Positions 22,641 through 36,764 of a stretch of DNA of 64,000 nt are shown piece after piece. Below the pieces are notes generated by a model. That model saw nothing but the letters and a program-made list of their open reading frames with translations, ran no database searches and had not been told where the DNA came from. The stretch's first letter is position 1. Each line of letters opens with the position of its first letter. The stretch comes from Colletes latitarsis (Eukaryota; Arthropoda; Insecta; Hymenoptera; Colletidae): positions 5,518,001 to 5,582,000 of the forward strand of contig NC_135143.1 of assembly GCF_051014445.1 (NCBI RefSeq). Direction: 5' to 3'. The position numbers and the translations under genes were made by a program.

Positions 22641-25600
22641 TTAAACAAACGCATTGATTTATATGTAGTTTTGGTCCATTTTATTCCACCACCATCATTT
22701 TTGGGTCACATAATGTCCATGTAAATACAAATAGAAATTTTAGAAAAAGAATCTTCAACATGCAACCCAACATTAATCAAGTTTTTTTATAAGATAACTT
22801 TTGTCATGTATGTGCTAGTTACTTTGTAAATAACACCGTTATCATGCAGATTAATGATCTTTCTAAAGAGGACCACGAACGATGAACGAAAGGTTAATAA
22901 ACGTAGAAAATAATGATGCTACGGTTATATGAGAGCCATTATTTATCCATCTCCTCGATTTGCTTTATTTATTAAATGGCTTTATTGCACCGTAACGGAA
23001 TATAAATAAAATGAGATATAAAATGAAATAAAACGAAATAAAATATAAAGATTGGCTACCGAACAGAGTACCGTTCTGTAGATTTTGGACATGTACGTAT
23101 CTAATATGTTTCAATTATACAAAGTATTCGTCATTAATCAAATTTAACATTCAGATTGTTTGGCAACGTTCGAAGCTAGATCGATTTAAATTGAAACAAA
23201 ATTTGAATTACCGAAAAATGAAGATATCAATGGCTACCAAGTTGGCATAGAATTTATTCATAAATTCCTATTTTTATTTGGAAATAAATTCATATACACG
23301 CGGTTAGAGAACAAAAAGGAATATAACGTATAATTTATTCTAGTTGTTTCACCTTTCGATAACGGAGTACAAGTGAGGTGATAATTTTGAATACAAATTA
23401 ACACAACCTGTTACTGGAAAATTCTCAGTTTTCGATACTAACTGGACACGAGCTAAATAAAAACACATAGCGCGTAAACCTGCACTTGTACTAACGAACT
23501 AACGAGTAAACTTTGTTACTCGTTTCGAACAATTTGTGAGTGAATAGAAGATAGCCAGTAATAAAATATTGTTCGTACCGAAGGAATAGTATTTAATATT
23601 CGAGACCTCGTCCCGTTGACTCGTCCATTTAAAATTCAAGGGTGGGGCGTTTGCCACGGAGACGTGTTTGATGATTCTTTTTGAACGTATCGGGTCCCAT
23701 CGAAACGAGCCCAGGAACAGCTACGATGGAAGGAGGGCCACGATGACTCTTCAGCTAGGAATTTCGAAGGGTGTCTAATTGCTTCAAAACTTGTCACGCG
23801 GTGACGATCTCGATGCTCGTTTGGATCCTTCTATGATTAATGGAAGCGTACGAAAAAAGATGGAACATGCACCTCTAATGCGTTTTGCCGATGATCCCGA
23901 TCCGCTGTTTGTCACGTAACAACGTCCATGGAAAGGGCAAAATTTAATATGCTCGGAATACGAACCTGTCGTTAGGCCCAGCACGTCGACGGAGCTTTTC
24001 TTTCAGCGTCGATATTAGTTTCGAGTTGCAACGTACCTTTGAAAAAACGTGAAATACGAATACCAAATGAAGGGTTAAATACGGACGACGATGTAAAAAC
24101 CGAGTCGAAGAATTTAAGGGCACACGGAATCGCGTATTAATTTACAGTCTCGTAGCAACCGTTACATTTAAAAATTATTTAAAAGCAACAGTATTTGTAT
24201 TAATATTTTCTTATATATTATATGCGAGTATAATTTCTATAAATAATATATAAATATTGGTTACGATACAAGGAATATTTCTACGATCTATCAAAGTATT
24301 TTAAATCTAGAAAAAATTATACAAACTTGTTGATGGTACACATTTTTGTAAATTTTGTTTTTCGGTTAGTGTAAATAATAGTATTAATTGATATAAAATT
24401 GTTTTAATATCTATCAAAGAAAGAGGATATGTTTAATAAATATTTTAATTTTATTTGGTAGCTGTTTGTGTTTCTACATCTATTGGATGGCAAATAATCC
24501 ATGAGAACACGTTGACAGTTTGAAAAGGTCTGAGAATTCCTTTAATTTTTTTTTTAATAGAGATGTGTATGGTACTTTGGATCATAACGGTTTGGCCCGT
24601 AAAATATTTTAAGAATGTCATAGTTTTGCAAACTACATTTGTGTTGATAATAATTTGTTACCGAGTTGTAATGTTATTTAATTAACTGCAATAGTACATT
24701 TTTGCAATTCATTGCGAAAAAGATTTTGAATATACGTCAAAATATTGTCTATTATTGTCTGTATCATAAACTCAATTGATCAGTGTTATGTGATATTTAA
24801 ATAATGTGATATGTGATATTAATAAATAGGCCGTAATATTTTATTTCAGATTATTAGCTATGTACAAAGGGAGTGATTGTACGTTCGTAATAACATAAAA
24901 CACTTAAAAGCAACGTACCAATACCATGTTAATGGAAGATGAGATAAACATGAGAATGCATTATGATGATAAATGCACGCAACGACGATACCAATCAACG
25001 TTTTTGTCGAAATATTAAATGGTTAATTATTGAGAAAAATGTGTCACAGAAACTACAGTTTGCTTTATATTAAACACGCGTGGAATAATATTAAGTGCCT
25101 TCATTAAACATTATACGTACAAGTATGTTGGGAATTTAAATATACTGGTTTGGGAAATAGAGTATATTAATAAGTGGTTAGAAAAATTGAATTTTTTCGT
25201 CCGAAATACCGTTCGCGACGACACGGCAATAAAAATGGTTGAATTAACTGAGGAAAAAAAATCCAATTAGAGGGTTTTGGCGAAATGGCTACGACTACTT
25301 ACGAGATATAATTACGATTGTTTTATTGCAAAATTATGCTACTTGTTAACGATTACATGTACATTTAATGTGAGTCCTTGAGCCAAGGATTTTCTTTTTA
25401 ATTGTAGAACGATTTCCAGGAAAACTCTCGTACAATATCGCATAGTACTATTATGATACTATTATTATTATTATTATACGTTTTTATTGCACATATAAGT
25501 GTTTGCATAATGGCAGTACGGCCTGAGGCTACCGTTTATTACAATTAGACGAATTGATATGAATATCTTCTACGATTTTTGTATTTAAAACTCCAGTGAA

Positions 25601-26830
25601 ATCAAATTATTATACATACATACATATCTCGAATTAAGAATGTTAAAGAATTAATAGTAACAATATTTTTTTATTTTATTAGAAATTTTCTTAGAAAATG
25701 AGCTTCATTTTTGTCTTTCGTAACTTTATTGTATACTGACATTTCAAGTCTTTTGTTTAAACAAAAGTAGTCGTTTCATGTGAAATACAACACACTATTT
25801 TTACCAGAAACATACACTAATCTTCTAAAATTGTTTAATGTATAGCTAAGATAATAAATGATGGAATCAATAACATAGCATTTAAAATAAATTTACTTTT
25901 TAGCTTTGTACTGTCTTTTGTATTCTAATCTACAAACAAATTGTTTCACCTATAAACTTTTGATATCGAACAATTATGTAAAATTCGTATCGTATTTTAT
26001 AGGATCCCATTTACTATTCTACTTATGAGGACAGACCGCGATAGGGTCGACTGCTTTCTCTAATGGGAACGGATGCAAAATGTAGGGGACGATGAGTATA
26101 CACAAATTTCAAAGTAGCAGTTATCAACGCCTAGCTAAGTTTATGAAAAAAAATTGTAAACGTTGAAAATTTCGAAATTTTTCACAGTACTTTTATTTCG
26201 TTTAAGTTATTCTGTTTTTTTAGTAAACATTCCTGTTTTTGAATTCACGATGAGGTTCGTAACAAAAATGGGCAATGTTTTATTTAAACAATGATGACTG
26301 AATATATCTTATTTCCAGTTATTACTATCATCGTTTATGTATTTTATATAACAGTTATTAATTCAACATGAAATATAATTCTCTAAAAAGAGAACAAAAA
26401 ATGAAAAACTACAGTATTGATCGTGAGAACCGATAAAACAGACCCAAACCAGAACGTTTATCATAAGTAATTTAATTGCAACCAAATAATAATAATTAAT
26501 AATTGCAACCTTCGCTTACCAAACTATCTGAAGTTATGCTATATTTACTGTACGAACCACATCTGTTTTAAGGTAAATATGTAAGGTAATACCTGTAATA
26601 CTATATGTACAGCTGGAAAATATTTTATAATCGATTAGTTGAAGAAAAGAAAACGGTTGAATAAAAGAGTGGACAGAGTTGTTATATCGGAATAAAAGAT
26701 CGGAGTCGCCATTAATTTCTGACCGGGAATTATTTATTTAAATATTAAGTAAATACCCTCGCGATAATAAATAAACAAATAATGACAATTGTATTGGGAA
26801 GTCACTTGATCAATTATGCGAGTCACTGTA
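22641..26830. other. Long AT-rich stretch, no gene recognised
   Basis: A modestly GC-rich patch lies at 23600-24160 with only a short minus frame. The rest is AT-rich. A short (ATT)n microsatellite is at 25459-25477. No transposon ends, RNA genes or convincing exons were seen. Confidence 0.55.
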
Positions 26831-27340
26831 TTTTTACGCAAACTCGGTCACCGGAAGCGGCGACCCGAGTTTCTCCAATTACTGTGGTGGGGTCCCACGA
26901 CACGGAGGGTCTAGAAATTTAGCACGCATCGGTGCGTAGCAATGGACATTTCCTTCGCATTTTGAAGAGACGAGTACTCTACTTTGCAAGCTGACACGGT
27001 GTAACTCGTCAGTGTAAGCACAAAGCTGACGATGAATGCTGCCGAGGTAACAGAGAAGGGGACCACTTTTAACCGGCGCGTGTTTGAATAAGTGTCCCTC
27101 TAATTCCTCGGAGCACCGCGACGACGCCGAAAGTCAGGAGTATGACAAATACATTTGCGTCGTGCTTGCGTGGAAGAAGCATCCGGTCCGACCATAACAG
27201 ATGTCCCTACGAACCGAAAGTCCGATTAGTCTCGCTGAACACGCCGATTAGGCGCGTAAGCGGCGTCTTCCCTTCTCGTTGTACAGGGTGGTCAGAGGAC
27301 TGTATGCGTCTAATACTCAGGTAGTAAATCCGGATCATAA
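26831..27340. other. GC-rich island, no gene recognised
   Basis: CpG-containing DNA with overlapping frames at 27142-27324 (+) and 27207-27545 (-). No recognisable domain. Confidence 0.4.
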
Positions 27341-29100
27341 TGCAGACGAAAAGTCTTAGATAAAAGAAGACCGTACGAATCATTGTTTCGAAGTTACGAT
27401 GGATTAAGATGTAAAGACTCCAGGCTTCAACCTTCAAATTCAAACATGTAACGACGCGACAGAAACTATAAAATACGATTGATTCTTTAAATGTTATACA
27501 CTGAGAACCAGTGAATAGAAAATCTGATATAACTACAGTGATCATCCGTCCTTTATTAATTCGTTAAAGGTTACCTAATTGTATGATGTATGTGTTGTAT
27601 AGTTTCTGACTACTAGCAGTCGAAGTACTTCTTTATTACGTCGCAAAATGATTCCAACAATTTCAGAGGACAGTTCTTTACTTCAAGTAACAGTTCTTTA
27701 GATTTATTTATTTCTTCTAACTTCGATTTTGTCCTTTTTTAAAATAATTGTCCTATTTTACACTCAGGTCGGAACAGAATAAAATTACTATGTCTTGATA
27801 CCAAACGTCACGACAATAATACACTTTTCGAACATCTGCATTAATTCTATGAAACGCCATTATTGCTTGCATTGCACATATGTCAGTGAAAAAACTTAAC
27901 TTGAAGTTTCAGCACCTAAAGCTTGTATTTACATAAAATGCAATTACAAAATAGATTGTTTCGAATTTTATGAGATTCTATTACTTAGAATCTGCTTAAT
28001 TATCGAATTAAATATTTTGCAATCTATAAAACTATATGAAATAGCTGCAGAGACAGCGACATCTAGAGAGAACTAGTGATGCCAAATAAAAGTTAACTTA
28101 ATCTAAACTTGTTTGTCACTTTCAGAGTTACCTAGAGTCTAGGTCCTCGACAGTTTGATTCGTATTCTAGCTTTATTAATACTTTACACCTTGTTGAACT
28201 GTTTGATGAACAAAGTAGGTGCAATTTGTAATTTATAAAAAGTGACTAACACACCATTCGAGAACTAACGACTTGTTAAGCTGTTTTTAGGCTAGTATGT
28301 TTAAGACAATCGTCCTACGATATTATTACTAATAACTATTTACCATTTCCTAATTGAACCCTTTATAATCCAGCGTAACTGTGAAGTTACATATCCATTT
28401 ACATTTTTGAAGTCTGACTTAATCCTATTCTCTAATTGTGGTTTAAGGTCATAATTCGGATTATATGATTAAAAATTTACTGCAGCATTATTTACAAAAA
28501 GAAAATAATACAAACCATATCTGTTAACACTTTCACGTCCGGTGATATCAACGTGATGTCGTTGGTTTTTTTCGATAACTTCGATAAATCACATTTATGT
28601 ACGCGTATCATTTCATAAAAAGCAGCTAAGTTTATTATGTTGTAATGAATTTCGTACTTTATATTTGTACATTTTAATGAACAAGTTTGCAAAAAATTCC
28701 GGCGACAGAGAAGAAAATTTTTGTGAACCTTACCCAATTGAAATTATACCGTATCCAAAAAATTATTAAATAAATCTGTAAACAAAGTTTTTCGAAATTC
28801 ATTTAGACGTTTTAAAAAATAGTAAAGGGATAGTTTCGACTCGAAATAGCCGGCCAGCAAAGTGTCGAGTGGTTTCTGTTCGCGTCTTTTGAAGTGGATT
28901 ATCGCCACGCGTTCAAAGATAATAAAATGGAAATTTGAGAAGTTTTGAAAACTTGAACCACTCGAGGAGTCATTACGGAATAGAATTCCGTAGCGTAGAC
29001 GAAACACAATGTAACCTCAACAGCCCTCTTTACGCAACTGTTTGCAAAGACTAATTGCAATTCGTACGTTTTCGTACATAAATGGAACTCTAACTCTCGA
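27341..29100. other. AT-rich stretch, nothing recognised
   Basis: Minus frames at 28492-28737 and 28744-29007 have no identifiable domain and background composition. Confidence 0.5.
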
Positions 29101-29600
29101 CTGAACTGCTACTGAATATAGTTCGCATGTTCATTGTCGATGGATGTTAACGAGTGAGGGGGGGGGGGGGGTGAAGAAAGGCGAGTAGCAGAAAAAGAAG
29201 AGATAACGCGAAACGAAAGACACGGCGCGCGGAATACGAAATTTCCAATGCACCACCCTCGACGGAAGCTCGCTGGGATTTCCACCCTTCGGTGGTGCAT
29301 CGGCCTAACCGATGCCAGGCATTTGTTCGGTATTCGCGGTGGGTGTTTGCGTAATTCCACGGACCAAACAGACGCAGCCCGTGCGTGACGAAGATTTCGT
29401 CGAATCTACGCATACTCAGACAATTATAAGCTCGCGAATACAGGAGGGTCCTTAAATCCTCCCCGTTCTATCAAACGCGCGAAACAGCCTAGCATTAACG
29501 CACACTTCCACACGGCTCAATGATATCCAAATATGCTAAGGGAATAGGGTGAATTCCGATAAAGTTTCCCCGGAGCACGTCGGCACCGAGCGTTTCCTCA
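29101..29600. other. GC-rich island with a G14 run
   Basis: Fourteen consecutive G lie at 29158-29171, followed by CpG-rich DNA to about 29590. Overlapping minus frames at 29109-29413 have no recognisable domain. Confidence 0.5.
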
Positions 29601-31230
29601 AAATATTCTGTATTATTTATTTATTTAACGACCACTCTAACGTAATGCAAATATAATTAGTAAGATGCATCTCCATTTTCTTTTAACCTAAGGTCTCTGT
29701 GAAAGCTGTTTGCTCGTATAATAAAATACAGAAAGCTTAAAAGAAAACGAAAATATAGATCTTTCTTAATATCTGTTGAATAAGTATGATAAAAATGCCC
29801 CCAAACCAAATTCAACTTTGGGCATATTATGAATAGGCTCTCCAAAGGAAATTTTTTATGCTAAATATTAACCCGTTACTTCTACTATTTGGGTAGTTAC
29901 GAGAAAAACGTAATTTACAATTTAAATTCCATTTCTTTTCTTGAAAATTATGAAAAAAATCATGAACATTCTATCTGAAGACGTTTTCGGATTTTTCACT
30001 GCAAAATGGAATTTTAGACAATTTAAAAAGTTTAAAAATGGCGATTTTGTACTGAAGTTATCAAGTGACCACATTTCTATTTTTATTGTCTTTTGAGTCT
30101 TGTCGTGAAACATTCTCTGCTACTTGTATTTTTCCCCATAATGGGAAATTTTACAACTACTATTGTGAGAAAGTATTAATATACGTCTATATGTATGAGA
30201 TGCGATACAAAATCGATATTCAATATTACTTCACCACAAGTCTTTATGAAATTCAATCCTTACATACGCACACTTCTTTCACAGTGAAACACCATCTTGA
30301 ATCATAATCCTGGATATCATATCCTAGTTTATAGTCTTACATACGAAACGAAAAACTCTCTACAGTTCTCACCGTGTGCCAAGATCTTTCAATTTTCATA
30401 CATACATTTTTACCACCTTTCATTAAAATCGATGCTGTCCACATCTAAAACTTTCTACATCAATATAAATAGTAATAAACCACCTAAAATAATCTATCAA
30501 TTTCGTTAACCCCTCGAGTGAAAATGACGAGCTACAATAAACTAACTCATAAATTATTTGTTGTATGAAAAGATGTTTTACATCAAAGTTGCATGGTGTT
30601 TAGAGAGACATATAATAGTGTAATCAGTTTTGTTATATTGCTTTTTTAATCAAGATTTAATCAATTTTATTTTTCTAAATGTAGTAGTTAATATTTCTTC
30701 TCGAATTTGGAATTATTAAAATGCAGAGTAGGAAGTTAAGCAGACTTCTCGTCGGTACACTCGACGACTTACTATGCGGTCGAGTGAGAAATCCAAAGAA
30801 AGATTTCTGCTTTGAGTGCGGAGTGTGAGTGATTGATGGCACCATCGATTGGTATGTGGGGGCAATACGATGCCCCAGGGACGTAACACAGCCGCACTTC
30901 GAGAAATTGCTAATCCCCTGCATCCCGCGTCCCTCGGTACTCCGTCATGGTGTTGCTTTTACGTCGCTTGGTATATTCAGCTACGCGACAGGAATTTCTT
31001 TCACCCTAAACGACCGTTTTCGGATAATAACTGACGATACTTTACCAGCAGTGCTTACGCATCCAGAGACAAATACGCACGGAACGTATACTTTCTCATC
31101 CTTTTGCTACCAGATATTTGGTTTCTACCGCAGAAGTTTGTTTATGTTCTCTTATATCTTCTTCATTTGCTTTATCTGTAATTTATCTAGTACAAATATT
31201 GCACTATATTAATACGTAATAAGACTCTAC
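29601..31230. other. AT-rich, then a mixed patch; no gene recognised
   Basis: The frame at 30829-31212 (+, 127 codons) lies partly in a patch of higher GC (30740-31110). It ends in a hydrophobic AT-driven segment and is overlapped by other frames. I cannot support it as a gene. Confidence 0.4.
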
Positions 31231-31236
31231 TTACTA

Positions 31237-32198
31237 TACAGGGTGTTTAGCCATCCCTGGTAAAAATTTTAATGGGAGATTCTAGAGATCAAAATAAGAC
31301 AAAAATCAAGATTACTAATTTGTTGAAATGCGTAAGATTTTGGGGGCGTGTCTATTCACTAAAAATGATTGTAATTGACCTTCACAATCGAAAATAATTT
31401 TTCCAGAATGATTTGAAATTTTCTTTTTCGCCAAAAAATTTCAGCACCCTATCCCCTGTTGATTTTTCTTAAAAATTCGTTTTTGATTTTTAGTAATTTT
31501 GTTTGACGCTATATAGAAAAGTTGTCTAATACTTTTTTGTAGGTATCCATAAGCTCTACTTCAGAAAAAAGTTTCATTGAAATATATTCACTATTGTAGG
31601 AGGTATAGTTGCTTGTAAATTGTACTATTTTTATGGGGGTTTTCTCACTTTACGGGGTTAAAGAACAACTTTTCGAATATTCTTGGAATTTCTATATATT
31701 CTTCACCTAAATACGCGTTGTTTGCCTTTTGAAACATAAAAATCCTCCAATCCGTTCAAAAGTTATGATGTTTTAAAGAGATGCATGAAATTTCAGAGTA
31801 ATTTTTCTGGTCACATATTATATTTTCAGTAAGAAATTTTTTTCTCAAAAGTGGGTAGAATTTCGTTGGTATGTATAATGATCAATAATGACTGTAATTG
31901 ACCCTTACAGCCGAAAATCATTTTTCCAGAATGATTTGAAATTTTTTTTTCACCGAAAAATTTCAGCACCTACTCGAATTTTTTTCTCGAAAGTACGCAG
32001 AGTTTTGAAAAATTATTATAATTGACCCTCTTAACTGAAAATACTTTGTTCAGAATGATTTGAAATTTTTAAATTTAATTTTGTAATAACTTTTTAACGA
32101 AACTTCAATCAAGAAATTGATATTCTTGATTTTCGTCTTATTTTGGCCTCTAGAATCTCTCACTAAAATTTTTCCCAGAGATGGCCGAACACCCTGTA
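31237..32198 (-). repeat. Large TA-flanked repeat, copy C
   Basis: TA plus CAGGGTGTTTAGCCATCC at the left; ACACCCTG plus TA at the right. Inverted relative to copy B. It has one full internal unit plus shortened module repeats. It looks more diverged than copies B, D, E and F (altered words such as gcttgtaaattgtac), suggesting an older insertion. Confidence 0.9.
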
Positions 32199-33405
32199 TA
32201 TCTCAATTTACCCAATATTTTTATTTTTTCTATACCTATTTCATTCATTCTATCTACGATAGTATGCATCTGCTTGAATTTTTCTATCTACAAGTGGTAA
32301 TCATTATTTTGTCGTTCGAGGTATCATCAACTACTTGTTCTATTCCAAATATTACTTGTCCTATCTATTTTCGAGTACTTTTCAATTAAATGTTTTGTAC
32401 TACCTGGGTCACGTTTACAGAGTTCACATTTCGATGGTCTTCTCTTTTTCAAAATTTATTATCATCCTTGAGCGAACCACACTTTACTTAAATATGATAT
32501 ATTGCTTGTGAAAATTGGTACGAAAATCATTCAGTATAAAATGAACGTAATAGTGACGAGAAAACTTTTGGACGAGAATAAAATGAAGTTAGGTTTAAAA
32601 GCATTCGATCGGTATATACTAATCGTGACATCGTATGTTGTAATATGTAAAGTATGTTTTCAGTTTTGTATTGTCTATCGTCCGTCAGTTCTAATCCAGT
32701 CACTGTAATGAGAAATTGTTCAAAACAAAGCGTTCTTCATATATTAAAGTGCTGTAAGAGAATGCAGGCAGTTAAATTGCTTATCCACAACCACACTCTG
32801 CAAACCAGGAATACCAGTATAAGTACGTAATTACACTGGTATGAAATGTAAACGGTCTTCAAATATGTATAATAAAAACGTTAAAAGAAATTTTGCAGAA
32901 AGATGATCGTGTTATTTCGAGAAAAAGAATCGAGACTATCCATAGAGCTATTCAGGCCCACGCAATTCTTGTTCTCCCATAAGCCACATAACAGACAATA
33001 TGGCTGTCCAACGATCTAACTGTCATACAATATGGCGGTTGCCTACAGTTTGAAAACTCAAGCAATAACTTAGAAGTATTATTATCAGCGATCGGTTGAA
33101 TTATCATTTTTATTCGCTAATGTACTGGAATGTATTAATGGTATTAAGTTGATTTTTACAAATAGAAACTGTAGAGAGAGGTAAAAGTATATTACAATTA
33201 AAAATATCGACTTATAAAGTTACACAAAATAAAGTTAAATACACAATGCTCGATATTATTATTATTACTGTAACGTTTTTATTACGAATATTAGGAAAAA
33301 TTGTAGACGCCATGAGAAAGTGAGCGTCTAATCGTATAAGACAAGGTACAACTGTTTCTAAACCCAACTTCAATTAACGCCACAAGACGGAATGTTATTT
33401 TTGTC
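32199..33405. other. AT-rich stretch, nothing recognised
   Basis: Short frames (32502-32708 +) have no known features. A short (ATT)n tract is at 33253-33267. Confidence 0.55.
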
Positions 33406-33600
33406 TTAGTATTCCATGGCAACGAATGTTTTCTTAACATAGACTGATGTCAAAACCAGGAGTTCTTCGTACTTTCCTGAATCACAGCTGGTATTGTTTG
33501 TGTTAAGAAGTGTCATGCTACCGTGGTCCATCTGGATGTCGGGTTGGGGATCGTGCCTCAGGTCCACAGGATGTACAGCTTTTACGTGACTCGCGTACAA
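33406..33600 (-). CDS. Candidate exon, unrecognised product
   Basis: The minus-strand frame ends at a TAA at 33406-33408 and has codon choice unlike its AT-rich surroundings (many C- or G-ending codons). Its words look protein-like: VDLRHDPQPDIQMDHGSM, NTNNTSCDSGKYEELL, VKKTFVAMEY. There is no ATG at the upstream edge (the first codon there is TTG), so if real it must be a partial or internal exon. The splice acceptor is weak. A GT donor-like site follows SGK. It may be an exon of a gene on the minus strand, or a fragment. Confidence 0.3.
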   Translation of the reverse strand: MYASHVKAVHPVDLRHDPQPDIQMDHGSMTLLNTNNTSCDSGKYEELLVLTSVYVKKTFVAMEY

Positions 33601-34560
33601 ACCCGAAACACGTAGTATTATGTTTCATTTGGGCCATCTTCGTCGCTTTCTAATATACCGTACCGGTGTAGCGTGTGGAAACGTATATAAATCACATTTG
33701 ACTGAAATAATCTCTGCAATTAAAGCACTGCATAAATTTCTCCCTCGTCCAATCCTAAACATGTATACCAATTTCAATTTTCTTAATAAGAATAAATCGA
33801 TATACATTGACGATATATATTGACTTCTATAATTGTGCCCGAAATACCTTAATCCGATATATTTGGCTTATTGGAATATCATGAATAATTATAGACCGCT
33901 GATGTTTGTGCACATAAGTTACGCAAAGAACATATGCTTATATGCACACAAAATATGCACATATGTACGAAAGATATACTAAATATGCAAGTAGTAGAAA
34001 TTATCACGTGGAATATTATCCAAACTATTATCGCATATTTTTAAAATATAAAAAGACAACTTGGTTTCGTTCTTATGTGTATTTGTCAATAACAATGCTT
34101 GAATAAATACAATTATTGAATTTACTATAGGCAACATTTTTTGTAATTTGCTAAATTGTTGAATGTTTATTTGCTAAATAAATACGATAGAGTATCGACC
34201 TAAGTATGTGTTTAATTAATGTAGTTTTAGAAAACGAAAATGCTGTTCTTAGCTTAACGAGACGCTCAGGGGGTGCAATAAACGAGTGTCCTCCTCAGGT
34301 AGTACTGACATTTGCAAGGGAGAGGACTGCACCAATGGATACAAATTTTCAATAAAATGATTGAAACAGTAAACTTATAATTATAAGTGACTATATTTTG
34401 ACTAACAAGATGGGTGTTGTAATTGTAGAAATTGGAAAAAGATGATGCCTTTGTACGAATGCAGCTGGGTAATTCTTTCAATCGTCGATACAAATAAGAA
34501 ACGACTGGTATTTCGCTTTTTACTTATTTTTTATCGTTAAACTTATCCGTCAGAATTCGA
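33601..34560. other. AT-rich stretch, nothing recognised
   Basis: It includes a local run of 'atatgcaca' words near 33930-33965. No gene or element end was identified. Confidence 0.5.
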
Positions 34561-35164
34561 ATGGAAGACGCGCTGTAAAGTCGAGGGCGGAAAGTAGCAC
34601 GATTCGTTATCGAGTGACACGACGGGATCTTTCGAGCGTCGTAAAAGTTCCGCGGCGGCAAGGTTCTCCTTTATTCGTTCGGAACGTGCCGAGTGTTACC
34701 AGATTTCATCTGGATCCCGAGCGTTATTCCAGTTATCTTCTCGATCCATCTGTTCCAAGATCTGTCGCCGACTGTTCTTCGTCACGTAGCGGCCTATTGT
34801 TCCGTTTGGCGGACCTCCTCTCTAGCGCCGATCGGCGACACGTGGTACGCACGCCGCGACACACCAACAATTTGGCCAACGCGCGAACCTAAGACTGCGG
34901 GGACGGCACGCTCGCTGGAAGGTCTCAAAAAAGAAGGAAAACGGAAACCTCGCAATATCGGTGCAAATGTCTGTTGCACACGTTGCCCGCCGCCCAAAAA
35001 CGAACAGTTCACGCCAATCTTGCCAGGTATTGTCCACGCGAAGGATTTGCATTTAAAGCCTAAACAGACCTGACGGGGAGTCTGAGCACAGGACAATGGA
35101 CGCACGGTTCGTCCGGGCCTCCTGGACGCCAGACGCGGCATCTCCTGCTGGGTGAATATTTTTT
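34561..35164. other. GC-rich island, no gene recognised
   Basis: CpG-rich with frames open on both strands (34614-35073 plus, 34794-35141 minus). The island continues into the duplicated segment that follows. Confidence 0.4.
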
Positions 35165-35323
35165 TTACCCCTCCGCAGGGATATCTCTAGGCGTTCCAGG
35201 CAGAAAAAGGGACTCCATTCGGACGAGATGTTTGGAGTACGGCCTGGCGATCCTGATTTCTCGGTAGGCACAATTAGCCCCTTTTAGGCGTCTGTTTATC
35301 CGGTCCACGGAAAGTTTGTATTT
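35165..35323 (-). repeat. Duplicated segment, copy 1 (partner at 37640)
   Basis: This matches 37640-37833 (ctccgcaggg/ttccgcaggg, 'cggcgatcct', 'cacaattagcccctttt', 'accacggaaa'). On the minus strand both copies read LKGANC followed by a basic stretch (YREIRIARPY here, YRKIRIADPY there). Neither is assigned to a family. No mobile-element ends were recognised. Confidence 0.65.
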
Positions 35324-36236
35324 ATCTTTCTTTTTCATAGTCTAAACTGGTTTTTACAACATGCAAGTTATAAAAGGAGTAAATAAATTGGATGATGGAT
35401 CGTGTCTTGAAAGGGGATGTCATTGTTGTCGCTTCTACGGCGAGCCACACGCAAGTATACGAACGCTGGCGCTGCCCGATGAAACGTTTAACGCATTGAC
35501 ATGATTTTTCACTATGGAACTAGAATAATTTATTTTCAAGTCGAGGAAAATAAATTCGAATAACAACTATGAATTTTAGCAAGCTTACAGAAATAAGTAT
35601 TCAAACAAATTTTAAGTTATGTATATAATTTGAAATGGACTAAAATCAACATTTTAGTCTCAGTGAGGAGTTAAAAAAGTTCATTTTTAAGACTAGATGT
35701 CAAAGAAAATAAATCTAAACAGAAATCTTGAATTTTAACGAGACTCTAAAAATAAGGTCTACGACAAATTATGGGTACGCTAGTTTCTAATTATTTAAAA
35801 ACAAAGTTTCAAAACAGTAGTAATACGCAAGTTTGACAGACATTTAATAACGTCAACAATGTTTATAAATCATGTTTTGAAAATATCGACTATACGATCA
35901 CCACAAAAGTATTGGAACGGTAGAAACTTTTGTGAAAAAACATTGCTTGAGCATGAAAAAATGTAAACATCGATAGATTTAGTTGACGTTACACGCTTGC
36001 TTTGGATACCGAATTTAAAAATAAAGAAGAGATACGTAAGTATTAGAAGCAATTAAAAATGCAATACGAAAGAATAGATTGATGATTGCTGGTGAATGTG
36101 TTAAAAGTCGTAACGTTATTAACAAATTAATCTTCACTGTTTTAAAGTTGAGCCACCATACGAAAATCATGCAGTTTGTAAAAGAAAGTACATACATACT
36201 TTGATTTTTGAACGATTTTAAAATCTTTAGTATAAA
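35324..36236. other. AT-rich stretch; short shared word near 35490-35560
   Basis: About 70 bp around 'cactatggaactagaataat' reappears inverted at about 51255-51330, so it is a small dispersed repeat. Otherwise nothing was recognised. Confidence 0.45.
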
Positions 36237-36372
36237 CAAACGTTGAACATTTCTTTCTATTTCTTTCTCTTCGCGATCAAGCCTAGCAGAGGTCAGAGTC
36301 GACAATTTTTGGAATATTACACCTCCCTCGATAACGTTCCGAGCCAACGAACATTAACGAGGGATCACTGTA
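36237..36372 (+). mobile_element. TIR fragment ending TAACGAGGGATCACTGTA
   Basis: This shares 'acgttgaacatttctttct', 'ctccctcgataacg' and the CACTGTA end with 46116-46243. The inverted end TACAGTGATCCCTCGTTA resembles pogo/Tigger-type termini. Only one end is present in each place. Confidence 0.45.
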
Positions 36373-36764
36373 GATATCTGTAAATTTGTTTGAAGTATGT
36401 TTTCACATTTTTCTCTCGTAAAATACCATCAAAAAAACGAAGACTGCCCACTCCAAAATCTGAGAAACACCATTTACGATCAAAAATACTGCAACAAAAC
36501 TAACTACATCTTTAGAATTAAATTTTGCATAGAAGCAATTTATTCTCAATCGAGTAACCAATACATATTTTTCTTTACATTATTTTTATTCGATATTCTT
36601 TTGTCGAATATAAAGTTTCCAATTAAATCTTTTATCTATATTTAATCCAAAGAATAAGCAAATCTTAGTATAGACTCGTTATTTAGCAGGATTGGGCAAG
36701 CACTTTTGTTGAAATCCACATGCATCGATTTAGTTTCGTTAGCCTTTATTCGACGTTTGGACAA
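36373..36764. other. AT-rich, nothing recognised
   Basis: The plus frame at 36397-36645 is AT-driven and hydrophobic. It has no recognisable domain. Confidence 0.5.

Noticed and set aside
30829..31212. 127-codon plus-strand frame as a gene
   Set aside because: The second half is a low-complexity hydrophobic AT-driven run, and a second frame overlaps it; no family resemblance.
33598..33600. Methionine start for the 33406-33600 frame
   Set aside because: The first codon is TTG, which is not a usual start in animals; the frame can only be an internal or partial exon.
34614..35141. 92-126-codon frames on both strands as exons
   Set aside because: Mutually overlapping frames without domains or convincing splice signals; only the short segment shared with 37640 deserves attention.
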